Shown: piece by piece, positions 1 to 9,280 of the stretch
How the letters are laid out: each line of letters starts with the position of its first letter
How positions within the stretch are numbered: the stretch's first letter is position 1
Source: Gemmatimonadales bacterium UBA2989
Lineage (GTDB): Bacteria > Gemmatimonadota > Gemmatimonadetes > Longimicrobiales > Gaopeijiaceae
Direction: 5' to 3'
Assembly (NCBI GenBank): GCA_002346625.1
Contig: DEAF01000010.1
Span: 10,386 to 74,385, forward strand
DNA length: 64,000 nt
Made by a program: the position numbers and the translations under genes
Notes under the pieces: generated by a model
Seen by the model: only the letters and a program-made list of their open reading frames with translations
What the model was told of the DNA's origin: nothing
The model's database searches: none

Positions 1-308
1 TGATATTTGCTAAAAATCTGATCCTTTAGGTTTAAAGCCAGCAAATTTAGAAGCTTGTGAAAAATTTCGCAAGCATAACTTTACCATCCTTTATAAGGTA
101 ATTTTAGTAATTCAAAACGCTTGACTAATAGTCATGCTTAAGACAGTTTCGCGATATGATTATTATGATAGAATCTATACAGTATTGTAGTCTAAAACCC
201 TTCAATAGACTATCCTAATATTGGACCTCTAACAGCAGATGGCGGGTAAGTTGGATAACCGCACTATTAGTTAAATTCATTGTACGCAAAAATGCATCAA
301 GTTCAGAA
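1..308. other. Intergenic leader upstream of moxR
   Basis: No gene could be supported here; all three plus-strand frames reach a stop within the first 30 bases. The stretch is A+T-rich. It contains an imperfect inverted repeat at 53-74 (10-base arms, one G-T pair, only two central bases) with no T-run after it, so it looks more like an operator palindrome than a terminator. A TTGACT hexamer at 121-126 has no convincing -10 box at the usual distance. A promoter for the downstream gene is expected but I cannot place it. Confidence 0.5.
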
Positions 309-1337
309 ATGGATTTCATGACACCAACAACGCAAACAGTTAGCCAAGAAAAAGAACTTAAGTTGCTTGAGCGTGGGGCTATAGTAGCTGAAAATCTCAG
401 GCACGAAATAGCAAAAAAAATCGTTGGCCAGGAGGAAGTAGTAGAAGGAATGCTGACCGCCCTCCTCGCTAATGGCCATGTTTTGTTGGTTGGTGTTCCG
501 GGATTGGCTAAAACACTCTTGATATCAACTCTTTCTGAAGCTTTGGATCTGAATTTCAGCCGTATTCAATTCACTCCTGATCTTATGCCGACTGATATAA
601 CTGGAACTGAAGTTATTGAGGAAGATCGCTCTACTGGACGGAGGGTATTCCGATTTGTTAGAGGGCCAATTTTTGCTAACATAGTTCTAGCAGATGAGAT
701 CAATAGAACTCCACCGAAAACCCAGGCTGCCCTACTTCAAGCAATGCAGGAACGGGAGGTAACGGCCGTAGGAAATACTTATAACCTGGACGCACCTTTC
801 TTTGTGTTAGCTACACAGAATCCGATTGAACAGGAAGGCACTTATCCTCTGCCTGAAGCTCAACTTGATCGATTTATGCTCGAATTGCCTATTGGTTATC
901 CATCTAAGAATGAAGAAGAAGAAATCGCCATGAAAACAACGGGAGAAGATGATCAGTATATCCAACCCATTGTATCCTCTAATGAACTTATAGAACTACA
1001 ACACCTGGTTAGGAAAGTGCCGGCACCCCCCTCTCTAGTATCCTTTGCAGTACACCTCGCCCGTTCTACTAGGCCGGGATTAGAGGAGACCGCATCAGTA
1101 GCTCAACGTTATGTGAGCTGGGGGAGCGGACCACGAGCTTCTCAGTATCTCATTCTTGGAGCGAAAGCTCGTGCAGCTTCTCGTGGTGATCCTATCCCTT
1201 CTTATGACGATGTTCGTGCAGTAGCACCTACTGTTCTAGCACATCGTATAGTACTCAACTTCGAAGCCGAAGCAGATGGACGTAAAACCCGAGATGTGAT
1301 AGCAGAGCTGTTAGATGAAAAAGGAGAATGGAGATAA
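309..1337 (+). CDS. moxR: MoxR-family AAA+ ATPase
   Basis: 342-residue AAA+ ATPase of the MoxR group, whose members act as chaperones for the maturation of metal- or VWA-domain proteins. Visible motifs are Walker A GVPGLAKT (residues 62-69), Walker B VLADE (126-130), the sensor-1 region ATQNP (168-172) and the LDRF arginine region near 187-190. Length is normal for the family. The start has no good ribosome binding site, and a second ATG three codons in is equally possible. MoxR genes are usually followed by a DUF58 or VWA-domain gene; here the next gene, 50 bases on in the same direction, encodes a CNNM transporter, so the usual client is missing locally. The family call is firm, the client unknown. 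Confidence 0.93.
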   Translation: MDFMTPTTQTVSQEKELKLLERGAIVAENLRHEIAKKIVGQEEVVEGMLTALLANGHVLLVGVPGLAKTLLISTLSEALDLNFSRIQFTPDLMPTDITGTEVIEEDRSTGRRVFRFVRGPIFANIVLADEINRTPPKTQAALLQAMQEREVTAVGNTYNLDAPFFVLATQNPIEQEGTYPLPEAQLDRFMLELPIGYPSKNEEEEIAMKTTGEDDQYIQPIVSSNELIELQHLVRKVPAPPSLVSFAVHLARSTRPGLEETASVAQRYVSWGSGPRASQYLILGAKARAASRGDPIPSYDDVRAVAPTVLAHRIVLNFEAEADGRKTRDVIAELLDEKGEWR

Positions 1338-1386
1338 TCATCAATAATGATATCCTCATTCAATCCCTGAACAACTTAGGTAACAC

Positions 1387-2643
1387 ATGATTTGGATACT
1401 GTTAATTGTAGCGGTATTCTCGCTACTTTCCTCAGCGTTACTTTCCGCAGCAGAAACCGCTGTATTTACTATAGGATATTCACGACTAAGGACCCTGGAA
1501 GAAGAAGGATTCCAGGGCTCTAAAGCACTTGCAGACTTACGAGTTATGCCAGAGTCAGCAAGATTTTCCTTACTAATACTCAATACTATTTTAAATACTG
1601 TATCAGTAGGTTTATCTGTTACTATAGGAATACTGATAACAGATACACCTGGTGGGCTGCTCGGAATCTTGATAGGTGTTATAGCAGTTGTAATTATAGG
1701 AGAAATAATACCACGATTTTTAGCCACAAAGCGTCCCCTGCGCTTGGCATTGAGCACTGCCCATCTCTTGATTTTCATTGAGAGAACTCTCAATAAGATT
1801 ATTAATCCAATAGATCAATTGACCGATTTGATATTCAGCAGTAAAAATGATAAAGAAACTACAAATGATGAACGTGACGTCAGAGAAATAACTGAATTAG
1901 GGCAAAAAGAAGGGTTAGTGGGAATAGAAGAGCACATCCTTGTAGAAAGAGCTTTTCATTTAGACGAACTTACAGCATGGGATGTCATGACTCCCAGAGT
2001 TGATATCTTCGCCTGGAAAGATTCCCTGACCCTAAAAGAAATCATAGACGAATTAGAAACAGTTCCATATTCTCGAGTTCCAGTATATAGAGAAACTACT
2101 GATGATATATCAGGAATCCTATACGTTCGTGAGGCCTATGAGAATTACGTAGCAGGCCGCACCTCTATGACTCTCTCCCAGCTATCCCAGGATCCAATTT
2201 TTGTCCCGGGATCACTACCTCTGACACAACTACTCCGACAATTTCAAAATAGACGAATACATATGGGTATCGTTGCCGATGAGTTTGGAGGAACGGATGG
2301 ACTAGCAACCCTTGAAGACATACTTGAGGAATTAGTAGGTGATATAGTCGACGAAACTGACCCGGACAACCAAGATATCCTTCACATATCACGTACCGAA
2401 ATCGAAGCGGCGGGTAGTATTGATGTCCGAGATATTAAATACATATTCAACATAGCATTTCCACAACTCGACAACCGATCCCTCAATGGATTTATTCTCG
2501 AAGAGTTAGGATATGTGCCCAAAGTACAGGAAACATTCAAGTCTGGTGGATTGCAGGTCAAAATCCTTGAAGCCTCTGATACACAGGTAACCCGTGCTCT
2601 TCTTACAAAACTACCCTCAAAAAACTCAGAAGAGATAACCTGA
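1387..2643 (+). CDS. CNNM/CorC-HlyC family transporter (DUF21-CBS-CorC)
   Basis: 418-residue inner-membrane protein. An N-terminal DUF21 domain (about 1-175) has several hydrophobic segments, followed by a pair of CBS domains (about 195-310, with the typical DVMTPRVDI entry and the GIVADEFGGTDGLATLED motif) and a C-terminal CorC_HlyC domain (about 335-410). Family members have been linked to Mg2+/Co2+ efflux or to magnesium-dependent stress tolerance; the old name hemolysin is misleading. An AGG lies about 8 bases before the ATG. The next gene starts 7 bases after the stop, so moxR, this gene and the carbonic-anhydrase-like gene probably form one operon. The ion transported cannot be told from sequence. 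Confidence 0.92.
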   Translation: MIWILLIVAVFSLLSSALLSAAETAVFTIGYSRLRTLEEEGFQGSKALADLRVMPESARFSLLILNTILNTVSVGLSVTIGILITDTPGGLLGILIGVIAVVIIGEIIPRFLATKRPLRLALSTAHLLIFIERTLNKIINPIDQLTDLIFSSKNDKETTNDERDVREITELGQKEGLVGIEEHILVERAFHLDELTAWDVMTPRVDIFAWKDSLTLKEIIDELETVPYSRVPVYRETTDDISGILYVREAYENYVAGRTSMTLSQLSQDPIFVPGSLPLTQLLRQFQNRRIHMGIVADEFGGTDGLATLEDILEELVGDIVDETDPDNQDILHISRTEIEAAGSIDVRDIKYIFNIAFPQLDNRSLNGFILEELGYVPKVQETFKSGGLQVKILEASDTQVTRALLTKLPSKNSEEIT

Positions 2644-2650
2644 CTTCCCT

Positions 2651-3280
2651 ATGGCCATCATCTTACCATTCAAGGGAAAGCAACCTAACATCGCCAGTAC
2701 TGCCTTTATCGCTCCTAACGCTGTTCTCGTTGGAGATGTCACTATCGGTGAAGAGGCCAGCATCTGGTTCGGTGCAGTACTTCGTGGAGACGATCCTGAT
2801 AACGGTATTATTATCGGGGCAGGTTCTAGCATACAAGACAACTGCGTGATACACGTAGGTGGATGGGGTGAAACTCGAATAGGTGAACAAGTTACGATAG
2901 GACATGGAGCCAAGTTAGAAAGTTGCGAGATAGGAGATAGGACTGTAGTAGGAATGAACTCAGTCATTCTTCAAAATGCCCGTATTGGTATAGAATGCGT
3001 GATAGGAGCAAACTCAGTAGTCCTAGAAAAATCTGATATACCTAATCGCAGCTTGGTAGTGGGTGCACCAGGAGTAATAAAACGTACTCTTGATGAAAAT
3101 TCAGATTGGATAGCACGAGGAGGCACTCACTATATTAATCTATCAAGAGAATACCTAGAACAAGGTCTGGGGCAACCTGAAACCACTCTTTGTGAGCTTT
3201 GCGGAGGCCCTTTACTAGAACGTCACTGCAAGATCATCTGCTTGTCCTGCGGATATCAAAGGGACTGTTCAGATCCATAG
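2651..3280 (+). CDS. Gamma-carbonic-anhydrase-like protein with C-terminal zinc ribbon
   Basis: 209 residues. Residues 1-165 form a left-handed beta-helix of hexapeptide repeats of the gamma-carbonic anhydrase (YrdA/PaaY/CaiE) family. The arginine-aspartate pair (R45, D47), Q62, D63 and two histidines (H68, H85) that normally serve activity are present. The third metal ligand, usually His in the GHxxxLHG pattern, is Glu here (E90 in GHGAKLESC), so activity is uncertain. Residues 181-206 add a CxxC...CxxC module (C181, C184, C197, C200, with C193 and C206 nearby) that looks like a zinc ribbon, not usual in this family. There is no strong ribosome binding site, and the gene lies 7 bases after the CNNM gene, consistent with coupled translation. 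Confidence 0.88.
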   Translation: MAIILPFKGKQPNIASTAFIAPNAVLVGDVTIGEEASIWFGAVLRGDDPDNGIIIGAGSSIQDNCVIHVGGWGETRIGEQVTIGHGAKLESCEIGDRTVVGMNSVILQNARIGIECVIGANSVVLEKSDIPNRSLVVGAPGVIKRTLDENSDWIARGGTHYINLSREYLEQGLGQPETTLCELCGGPLLERHCKIICLSCGYQRDCSDP

Positions 3281-3291
3281 ACTAGCTGTTT

Positions 3292-4272
3292 TCAGTATTG
3301 GAATTCAGTTTTACTATCCTCATCTTGTGTTACAAGCCATAGGGGTTTAGCACTTACAGCTTGTACACTGGGAGTCAACCAAGGACTCAGCCATAAAACA
3401 GTTGCTGTTAATAGAATAATAAAAGTTGCTATTAAGCTTCCCTCTGGGCCAAAAACGCCACCTCCGAGCCAGTCTGGGCCCAAGCTAACCGCTTCATAGA
3501 ATGGTGCATCCATCAATTCAAGGCCACTTACTGGAACATCTGCAATATATCCGTGAGCCCAGTTCCATCCCAAATGCGCACCCGTGGCCCACCAAAGACT
3601 ACCAGTACGTATATATACAACCCCCAGCAGTATGCCAGCTGATATCAAATTCAGCATAGCAATACCAGTCAATCCAGGATTGCTAATATGAAGAAAACCA
3701 AAAACTACCGAAGTAACAAATATCGCCCATGCTGGGCCAAAGAACTCTGCAAGTGCTTGGAGAGGATAGCCCCTCAAGAAAGCTTCTTCCGCCGCAGCTG
3801 GAAGTGCTAGAAAAATGAGAGCGGCCCCTCCTTGTATGAACCAATCTGACCAAACTCCAGGTTCTTGATGCCAACTCAAACCACCACTTAATACCATTAG
3901 TATTACAACCACCAGCCCTAATAAGATACCAAACCCGAGTCCAGTAAAAGTTTCAATTAAAGAAACTCGATGCACATAAAAACCAAGAGCAGAAAAACCC
4001 CTCCCATCCTTAGATAGCAATATGTAACCACTGACTAGAGAACCGATCAACATAGCCCCAGAACTAATAAGGGCAGACGTACGGTAATAATTTTCATTAA
4101 ACTGAAGAAAATCCTCTACCGCAAACCCTTTGGCAGCTAAAAAAACCTCCGTAGCAAGAAATCCAAGCATCTGGATTAATGATGTCAAAAGAATCGTAAT
4201 CACAAAAAACAATAATATGCGCCATACGAGGCCAAGCCTGCCATCTTTACTCTTTAGTATATTTTCAATCAT
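3292..4272 (-). CDS. CPBP-family intramembrane metalloprotease
   Basis: 326-residue polytopic membrane protein with the three CPBP (Rce1-like, ABI) motifs: EExxxR (E162, E163, R167 in AAEEAFLRGYP), a histidine in FGFLH (H195) and HxxxN (H233, N237 in HLGWNWAHG). About eight hydrophobic segments are visible. The family includes intramembrane proteases and bacteriocin self-immunity proteins; the substrate here is unknown. Its ATG overlaps the TGA of the upstream rRNA methyltransferase gene (ATGA at 4269-4272), so the two are probably translationally coupled. Confidence 0.9.
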   Translation of the reverse strand: MIENILKSKDGRLGLVWRILLFFVITILLTSLIQMLGFLATEVFLAAKGFAVEDFLQFNENYYRTSALISSGAMLIGSLVSGYILLSKDGRGFSALGFYVHRVSLIETFTGLGFGILLGLVVVILMVLSGGLSWHQEPGVWSDWFIQGGAALIFLALPAAAEEAFLRGYPLQALAEFFGPAWAIFVTSVVFGFLHISNPGLTGIAMLNLISAGILLGVVYIRTGSLWWATGAHLGWNWAHGYIADVPVSGLELMDAPFYEAVSLGPDWLGGGVFGPEGSLIATFIILLTATVLWLSPWLTPSVQAVSAKPLWLVTQDEDSKTEFQY

Positions 4273-5045
4273 CTCACTTGTGTCGTAAGAGCGTAGAGAA
4301 GGATTGAGCCTGCCACGCCGACATTAAAAGATTCCAAGCCTAAGTCCATGGGGATAGCGATCCTGTGAGTAGCAGATGATAAAATTTCCGATCTTAGACC
4401 AGCCCCCTCATTCCCTACTACCAAAGCCCAAGGCAGGGCAGGTATAACTTCGCTAACATCCTGCCCATCAGAATCTGCAACTATAATTTTGACTTTATTG
4501 TTAGATAACCATGTATATACTTCATCCCATGGGGCCGGAACAATATCAACGTGAAAAATAGCACCGGATGAGGCTCTTACAGTTTTAGAATTCCAAGGAT
4601 CCACAGATCCATCCAAAGCAATCAACAGTGAAACCCCAAATCCTCTTGCAGTTCGAATAAGGGTTCCGAAATTCCCAGGATCTTGTATCCCATCAAGAAT
4701 CATAACTCGTTGATTTGACAATCCTGAAAATTCTAAGAGTTTCTGCTTAGGCTCTTCACATACGAGAAGAACTCCTTGCGGATGTTCAGTGGACGCTAAT
4801 TTATCAAAGTTATAGTCATCAACTTCTTCACTGATTATTCCCCGATTAGAGATTTCAATTGCTAGATCCCTGCCTGCTTTAGTGTTCAAAAGCCTAGGAG
4901 AGCAAACCACGAATCGGAACTTAATATCTGATATGAGTGCTTCACTTACACAGCGCACCCCTTCCACCAAAACAAGACTTTCCCGTAGTCGGCCTTTACG
5001 AGCTTTTAGACGCTCTATGAGCATTTTTTTATTCTTAGTCAGCAT
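4269..5045 (-). CDS. TrmH/SpoU-family RNA 2'-O-methyltransferase
   Basis: 258 residues, of the SpoU/TrmH class of SAM-dependent RNA ribose methyltransferases with a trefoil-knot fold. An N-terminal substrate-binding domain (about 1-100) precedes the SPOUT domain, which has motif 1 (DGIQDPGNFGTLIRTA), motif 2 (VVGNEGAGL) and motif 3 (IPMDLGLESFNVGVAGSI). The layout is that of RlmB/TsnR-like enzymes acting on 23S rRNA, but the target nucleotide cannot be assigned from sequence. It is the first gene of a two-gene minus-strand unit, divergent from thiD across about 130 bases of A+T-rich DNA. Confidence 0.9.
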   Translation of the reverse strand: MLTKNKKMLIERLKARKGRLRESLVLVEGVRCVSEALISDIKFRFVVCSPRLLNTKAGRDLAIEISNRGIISEEVDDYNFDKLASTEHPQGVLLVCEEPKQKLLEFSGLSNQRVMILDGIQDPGNFGTLIRTARGFGVSLLIALDGSVDPWNSKTVRASSGAIFHVDIVPAPWDEVYTWLSNNKVKIIVADSDGQDVSEVIPALPWALVVGNEGAGLRSEILSSATHRIAIPMDLGLESFNVGVAGSILLYALTTQVR

Positions 5046-5174
5046 AAAATTCTCGACAAAGACCTCTTATCAAAATTAAATGATAAAGATCATCGTGAAT
5101 ACGATAGTATTATCATAGATTGATAAGGGATTATTATAAAATACCAACAAAAGCAAATAACATCTTTAATATCA

Positions 5175-5981
5175 ATGGATAAACCAACTCCAGTAGCCTT
5201 AACAATTGCTGGAAGCGACAGCGGTGGTGGTGCAGGAATACAAGCAGACCTTAAAACTTTTCATGCATTTCAAGTTTTTGGATGCAGTGCAGTTACAGCA
5301 GTAACTGCTCAGAACACCATCGGCATCGACGCTATACATACCATTCCTGACACAGTGGTTCGTGCTCAGATTGATGCCGTAGCCACCGATTTGTTACCAC
5401 TAGCCGTAAAGACTGGCATGCTCGCTAATGCTAATCTGGTTTATACTGTAGCTGAAAGAATACGACACCATAGCCTCAAAAACTACATTCTTGATCCAGT
5501 TATGGTGTCCAGCACAGGTGATCAAATTCTCGATGAAGAAGCTGTGGAGGTCATGCGTAAAGAATTGATACCACTGGCCACCATGGTCACACCCAACATC
5601 CACGAAGCTAGTATATTAACCCAGAAACCTCTTGAACATATTGATGATTTTGAAGTTGCAGGTCGAGAGTTACTGAAAATGGGTGCTCAAGCAGCCCTCA
5701 TAAAAGGAGGACACCTGAAAGGCAGTGAGGCTGTAGATTTACTTTTGACAGATCAAGGTTGCCGAGTTTGGTCTCGTCCACGCCTTAACATTAGGGCGGG
5801 CCATGGTACCGGTTGTACTCTATCAGCCGCTATAGCTGCAGGATTGGCACTGGGACAAACATTGTTAAATGCGACTGATGCTGGAGTTAACTTCGTCGCT
5901 CAGGCCTTGGCATCAGCCCTCGACCTTGGCACTGGATATAGTCCCATAAATCATTTCAACTCCGCATTTACAAAAAAATAA
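5175..5981 (+). CDS. thiD: Hydroxymethylpyrimidine / phosphomethylpyrimidine kinase
   Basis: 268-residue ribokinase-fold enzyme of thiamine biosynthesis, phosphorylating HMP and HMP-phosphate to HMP-PP. It begins with the typical AGSDSGGGAGIQADLKTF substrate loop and the AVTAVTAQNT segment. Near the C terminus is the anion-hole motif GHGTGCTLSAAIAAG, with the catalytic cysteine conserved in ThiD. Length and motif order are standard. No other thiamine gene lies nearby and I see no TPP riboswitch in the 130-base upstream region, so it looks like a stand-alone salvage or pathway gene. Confidence 0.95.
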   Translation: MDKPTPVALTIAGSDSGGGAGIQADLKTFHAFQVFGCSAVTAVTAQNTIGIDAIHTIPDTVVRAQIDAVATDLLPLAVKTGMLANANLVYTVAERIRHHSLKNYILDPVMVSSTGDQILDEEAVEVMRKELIPLATMVTPNIHEASILTQKPLEHIDDFEVAGRELLKMGAQAALIKGGHLKGSEAVDLLLTDQGCRVWSRPRLNIRAGHGTGCTLSAAIAAGLALGQTLLNATDAGVNFVAQALASALDLGTGYSPINHFNSAFTKK

Positions 5982-6092
5982 CCCAGTTCAATCCATTATC
6001 TGTAATAATACATTTCTGGCAATATCCCTAATGATATATATGAATGGGAATTCATATATATCAGTCTAATATGATATCCAGATCCAAGTGGT

Positions 6093-6145
6093 GCCATTTT
6101 GACAGTGTGTATAATAAAAAACGCCATTTTGACTGCTTTTATAAG
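6093..6145 (+). repeat. Tandem direct repeat in the dnaK upstream region
   Basis: The 11-base unit GCCATTTTGAC occurs at 6093-6103 and again at 6123-6133, exactly 30 bases apart. Each copy is followed after six bases by a TATAAT/TATAAG hexamer (6110-6115 and 6140-6145). The spacing of about three helical turns and the position 110-160 bases before the dnaK start suggest paired operator or promoter elements. No CIRCE inverted repeat (HrcA site) and no sigma-32-type promoter is recognisable here. The role is inferred from position only. Confidence 0.5.
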
Positions 6146-6254
6146 CTTAATAACGGGCATGAACATTGCATTTGCCATGCCAGAACAATATTCAAAGCAA
6201 AATAAATAAACCTCATTACATATGAGGCAAAGCTTATAAATAAAAGGAGTAGAC

Positions 6255-8168
6255 ATGGGAAAGGTAATCGGTATAGACCTAGGAACTACCAACTCGGTAG
6301 TAGCAGTAATGGAAGGAGGAGAGCCTGTAGTAATCCCCAATTCAGAGGGTGGACGCACCACACCTTCCGTGGTGGCCTTCACTAAAGAAGGTGAACGTTT
6401 AGTAGGTCAAGTCGCACGTCGACAAGCCATAACCAATCCGAATAATACCATCTTCTCTATCAAGAGATTTATGGGGCGTAAGGAATCAGAAGTAACTGAA
6501 GAACAAAAATTGGTTCCCTATGACGTGGAAACTGATTCTAAAGGTCTAGTTCAGGTGAAAGCTATAAACGCAGACAAGACTTTCACTCCTCCAGAGCTTT
6601 CAGCAATTATCTTGCAGAAGATGAGGCAGACCGCAGAGGACTATCTGGGTACAAGTGTAGATCAAGCCGTAATCACCGTGCCAGCCTACTTCAATGATGC
6701 TCAACGTCAAGCGACCAAAGATGCTGGAAAGGTCGCAGGTCTAGAGGTGCTTCGCATTATCAATGAACCTACCGCAGCAGCTCTTGCTTATGGATTAGAC
6801 AAAAAGACTGATGAAAAGATAGCTGTTTTCGATCTTGGAGGAGGAACCTACGATATTTCGATACTTGAATTGGGAGAAGGCGTCTTTGAGGTAAAATCCA
6901 CCAATGGTGACACACATCTGGGTGGTGACGACTTTGATCAAAAGATCATCAACTGGTTAGTCACAGAATTCAAGAAAGATCAAGGGATAGATCTATCCAA
7001 AGACGCCATGGCACTCCAACGTCTCAAGGAAGCTGCCGAAAAAGCTAAAATGGAACTGTCTTCAACTCAACAAACTGATATTAATCTTCCATTTATAACA
7101 GCCACACAGGAAGGCCCCAAACACCTCACATATACACTTACTCGTGCAAAACTCGAGCAACTTGTAGACGACCTTGTACAAAGAACTATTCCTCCAATGA
7201 AAAAAGCTCTTGAGGACGCAGGGATTAGTCCGTCAGACATTGATGAAATAATTCTTGTAGGCGGTTCTACCAGAATACCTAAGATCCAGGAAATCGTCAC
7301 TGAGTTTTTTGGGAAAGACCCTCATAAGGGTGTAAATCCCGATGAGGTCGTTGGTGTGGGAGCTTCCATACAGGCAGGCGTCCTAGCTGGAGATGTTACA
7401 GACGTACTATTGCTCGATGTAACACCCCTGTCACTAGGAATTGAAACACTAGGTGGTGTTATGACAACACTGATAGGCCGAAACACAACAATACCCACAG
7501 AGAAGGCTGAGACATTCTCAACAGCAGAGGATAATCAAACCACTGTAGAGATACATGTGCTCCAGGGTGAACGGAAAATGGCTATCGATAATAAGACCAT
7601 CGGCAAGTTCCAGCTTACTGGAATTCCACCAGCCCCCCGAGGTATGCCCCAAGTAGAAGTAACCTTTGATATCGATGCTAACGGTATTCTTCACGTATCA
7701 GCTCAAGATAAAGCAACTGGCAAGGAGCAAAAAATACGTATTGAGGCATCAAGTGGATTGAGCGATTCTGAGATCGACAAAATGGTAAAAGATGCTGAAG
7801 TACATGCCCAAGAAGACGAAGATCGTAGAGAACAAGTAGATTCTCGTAATCAGTTGGACTCTCTGGTATATCAGGTAGAAAAAGATTCAGATGAATGGGG
7901 TGACAAGGTGTCTGATACTACAAAAGAAAGTCTAAATAAGTCTTTAGAAAACGCCAAGGAATCCCTTAAGGGAGAAGACGTAGGAAGATTAAACTCTGCC
8001 CGGGAAGAACTGATGCATGCATTTAGTGCGGCTGGGCAGGAGATGTATCAATCCCAACAAGCCACCGAATCCGAATCCACTGATGAAAGTGATTCTAATA
8101 CAGAGGACAACACGAAAGAGGATGGGGAGGTTATTGAAGCTGATTATGAAATCGTCGACGAGGATTGA
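6255..8168 (+). CDS. dnaK: Chaperone DnaK (Hsp70)
   Basis: 637-residue Hsp70. The ATPase domain (about 1-380) has the phosphate-1 motif GIDLGTTNS, the [13 protein letters not shown] motif and the VGGSTRIP adenosine motif. The substrate-binding domain (about 390-505) and helical lid follow, ending in a very acidic tail closing with the DnaK-typical [14 protein letters not shown] strong AGGAG ribosome binding site lies at 6244-6248. It refolds stress-damaged proteins with DnaJ and GrpE; neither is in this window. The 273-base upstream region carries the tandem repeat described separately. Confidence 0.98.
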   Translation: MGKVIGIDLGTTNSVVAVMEGGEPVVIPNSEGGRTTPSVVAFTKEGERLVGQVARRQAITNPNNTIFSIKRFMGRKESEVTEEQKLVPYDVETDSKGLVQVKAINADKTFTPPELSAIILQKMRQTAEDYLGTSVDQAVITVPAYFNDAQRQATKDAGKVAGLEVLRIINEPTAAALAYGLDKKTDEKIAVFDLGGGTYDISILELGEGVFEVKSTNGDTHLGGDDFDQKIINWLVTEFKKDQGIDLSKDAMALQRLKEAAEKAKMELSSTQQTDINLPFITATQEGPKHLTYTLTRAKLEQLVDDLVQRTIPPMKKALEDAGISPSDIDEIILVGGSTRIPKIQEIVTEFFGKDPHKGVNPDEVVGVGASIQAGVLAGDVTDVLLLDVTPLSLGIETLGGVMTTLIGRNTTIPTEKAETFSTAEDNQTTVEIHVLQGERKMAIDNKTIGKFQLTGIPPAPRGMPQVEVTFDIDANGILHVSAQDKATGKEQKIRIEASSGLSDSEIDKMVKDAEVHAQEDEDRREQVDSRNQLDSLVYQVEKDSDEWGDKVSDTTKESLNKSLENAKESLKGEDVGRLNSAREELMHAFSAAGQEMYQSQQATESESTDESDSNTEDNTKEDGEVIEADYEIVDED

Positions 8169-8182
8169 GGATAGGATGATGA

Positions 8183-9103
8183 TTGATAATAAGTATGTAT
8201 AAGCAATCATCATTAAGCACCCTGATAATCATTTTAAGTGCGATTTTAGAACCTGTAACATCGGCTCAAGTAATAAGTCTAGGTGAAGTACTAGAATGGC
8301 AATCGCCACCACCTGACCATCGTATTTCTTACGGCCCGAATCCATTACAGTTTGGAAACCTTCGCATCCCCTCAGGTAAACGACCATATCCTGTCGTTGT
8401 ATTCATTCACGGAGGCTGTTGGTTATCAGAATTCGATATCAAGCATGTTGGCCAAGCTGAAATTGGAATATCCGAAGCTGGTTACGCCGTCTGGAGTATT
8501 GAATATAGGAGGCTTGGCGACGATGGAGGTGGATGGCCAAACACATATCTCGATGTAGGGAAAGGTATAGACTATCTAAGGGAAATCGCAGATTTGCACA
8601 CCCTAGATCTAAACCGTGTTGTAGTTGCAGGACATTCCGCAGGAGGATCATTAGCCCTCTGGGCAGCCGCCCGAGTTAAGATTGACAACCAGAGTCCTAT
8701 ATACATTCCAAATCCACTTCCTGTACAGGCAGTATTCGCACTGGCACCAGCTGCAGACCTAGAAGCTATTCAGAATCGTGGATCTTGTGGTAATGCAGTG
8801 GGGCGCCTCATGGGAGGGGAACCATCTGATCAGAAAGAAAGGTACCGTGCTGCCTCCCCCATGCAAATCGCTCCTATTTCTGTTCCACAGACACTTATTA
8901 TCGGCGACCAAGACCACGTTTGGGGACCAGTGGGTAGATCCTATTACCACCATGCTGTTGCTTTAGGGGCAGATAATATCCGAATAGTAGATCTTCCCAA
9001 CTCTGGGCACTTTGAGATGATATCACCATCTACAACAACCTGGCCATTAGTAATGGCCGCACTCAAAGAAACGTTTGAAAAATCAATTCCACTCGGTAAT
9101 TAG
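8183..9103 (+). CDS. Secreted alpha/beta-hydrolase (esterase-like)
   Basis: 306-residue alpha/beta-hydrolase with an N-terminal hydrophobic signal peptide (about residues 5-28), so probably exported. The oxyanion-hole motif FIHGGCW (74-80) and the nucleophile elbow GHSAGG (Ser152) resemble the carboxylesterase / kynurenine-formamidase-like group. The acid and His are likely in GDQDH and SGHFEM near the C terminus. The TTG start at 8183 is preceded by AGGA at good spacing; an ATG at 8195, four codons later, is an equally reasonable start. It follows dnaK by 14 bases and may be cotranscribed. The substrate cannot be predicted. Confidence 0.86.
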   Translation: MIISMYKQSSLSTLIIILSAILEPVTSAQVISLGEVLEWQSPPPDHRISYGPNPLQFGNLRIPSGKRPYPVVVFIHGGCWLSEFDIKHVGQAEIGISEAGYAVWSIEYRRLGDDGGGWPNTYLDVGKGIDYLREIADLHTLDLNRVVVAGHSAGGSLALWAAARVKIDNQSPIYIPNPLPVQAVFALAPAADLEAIQNRGSCGNAVGRLMGGEPSDQKERYRAASPMQIAPISVPQTLIIGDQDHVWGPVGRSYYHHAVALGADNIRIVDLPNSGHFEMISPSTTTWPLVMAALKETFEKSIPLGN

Positions 9104-9280
9104 GACAGTCCGATCTGATAATATTCCTCAAAAATAGGTTTATTAGGCAACCATAACTAATATGATATGCGTCCAAAACAATTGTTAAGAGCGGATCGTA
9201 ATCGCCACCTATAGGGTAATAGAGTTTGGTATTACGGTAGGCTATATGAAATCAATAACAGAAGTAAGGAATTTCCTGAC

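Noticed and set aside
1..29. Tail of an upstream gene ending at 29
   Set aside because: One frame is open for nine codons before a stop; that is too short to support a call.
5982..6254. CIRCE (HrcA) operator upstream of dnaK
   Set aside because: I looked for TTAGCACTC-N9-GAGTGCTAA and found nothing resembling it.
9208..9219. CCTATAGGGTAA shared by the htrA and ECF sigma upstream regions (also 49818-49829)
   Set aside because: A 12-base match between A+T-rich spacers is expected about once by chance in this amount of intergenic DNA, and the positions relative to the starts differ.
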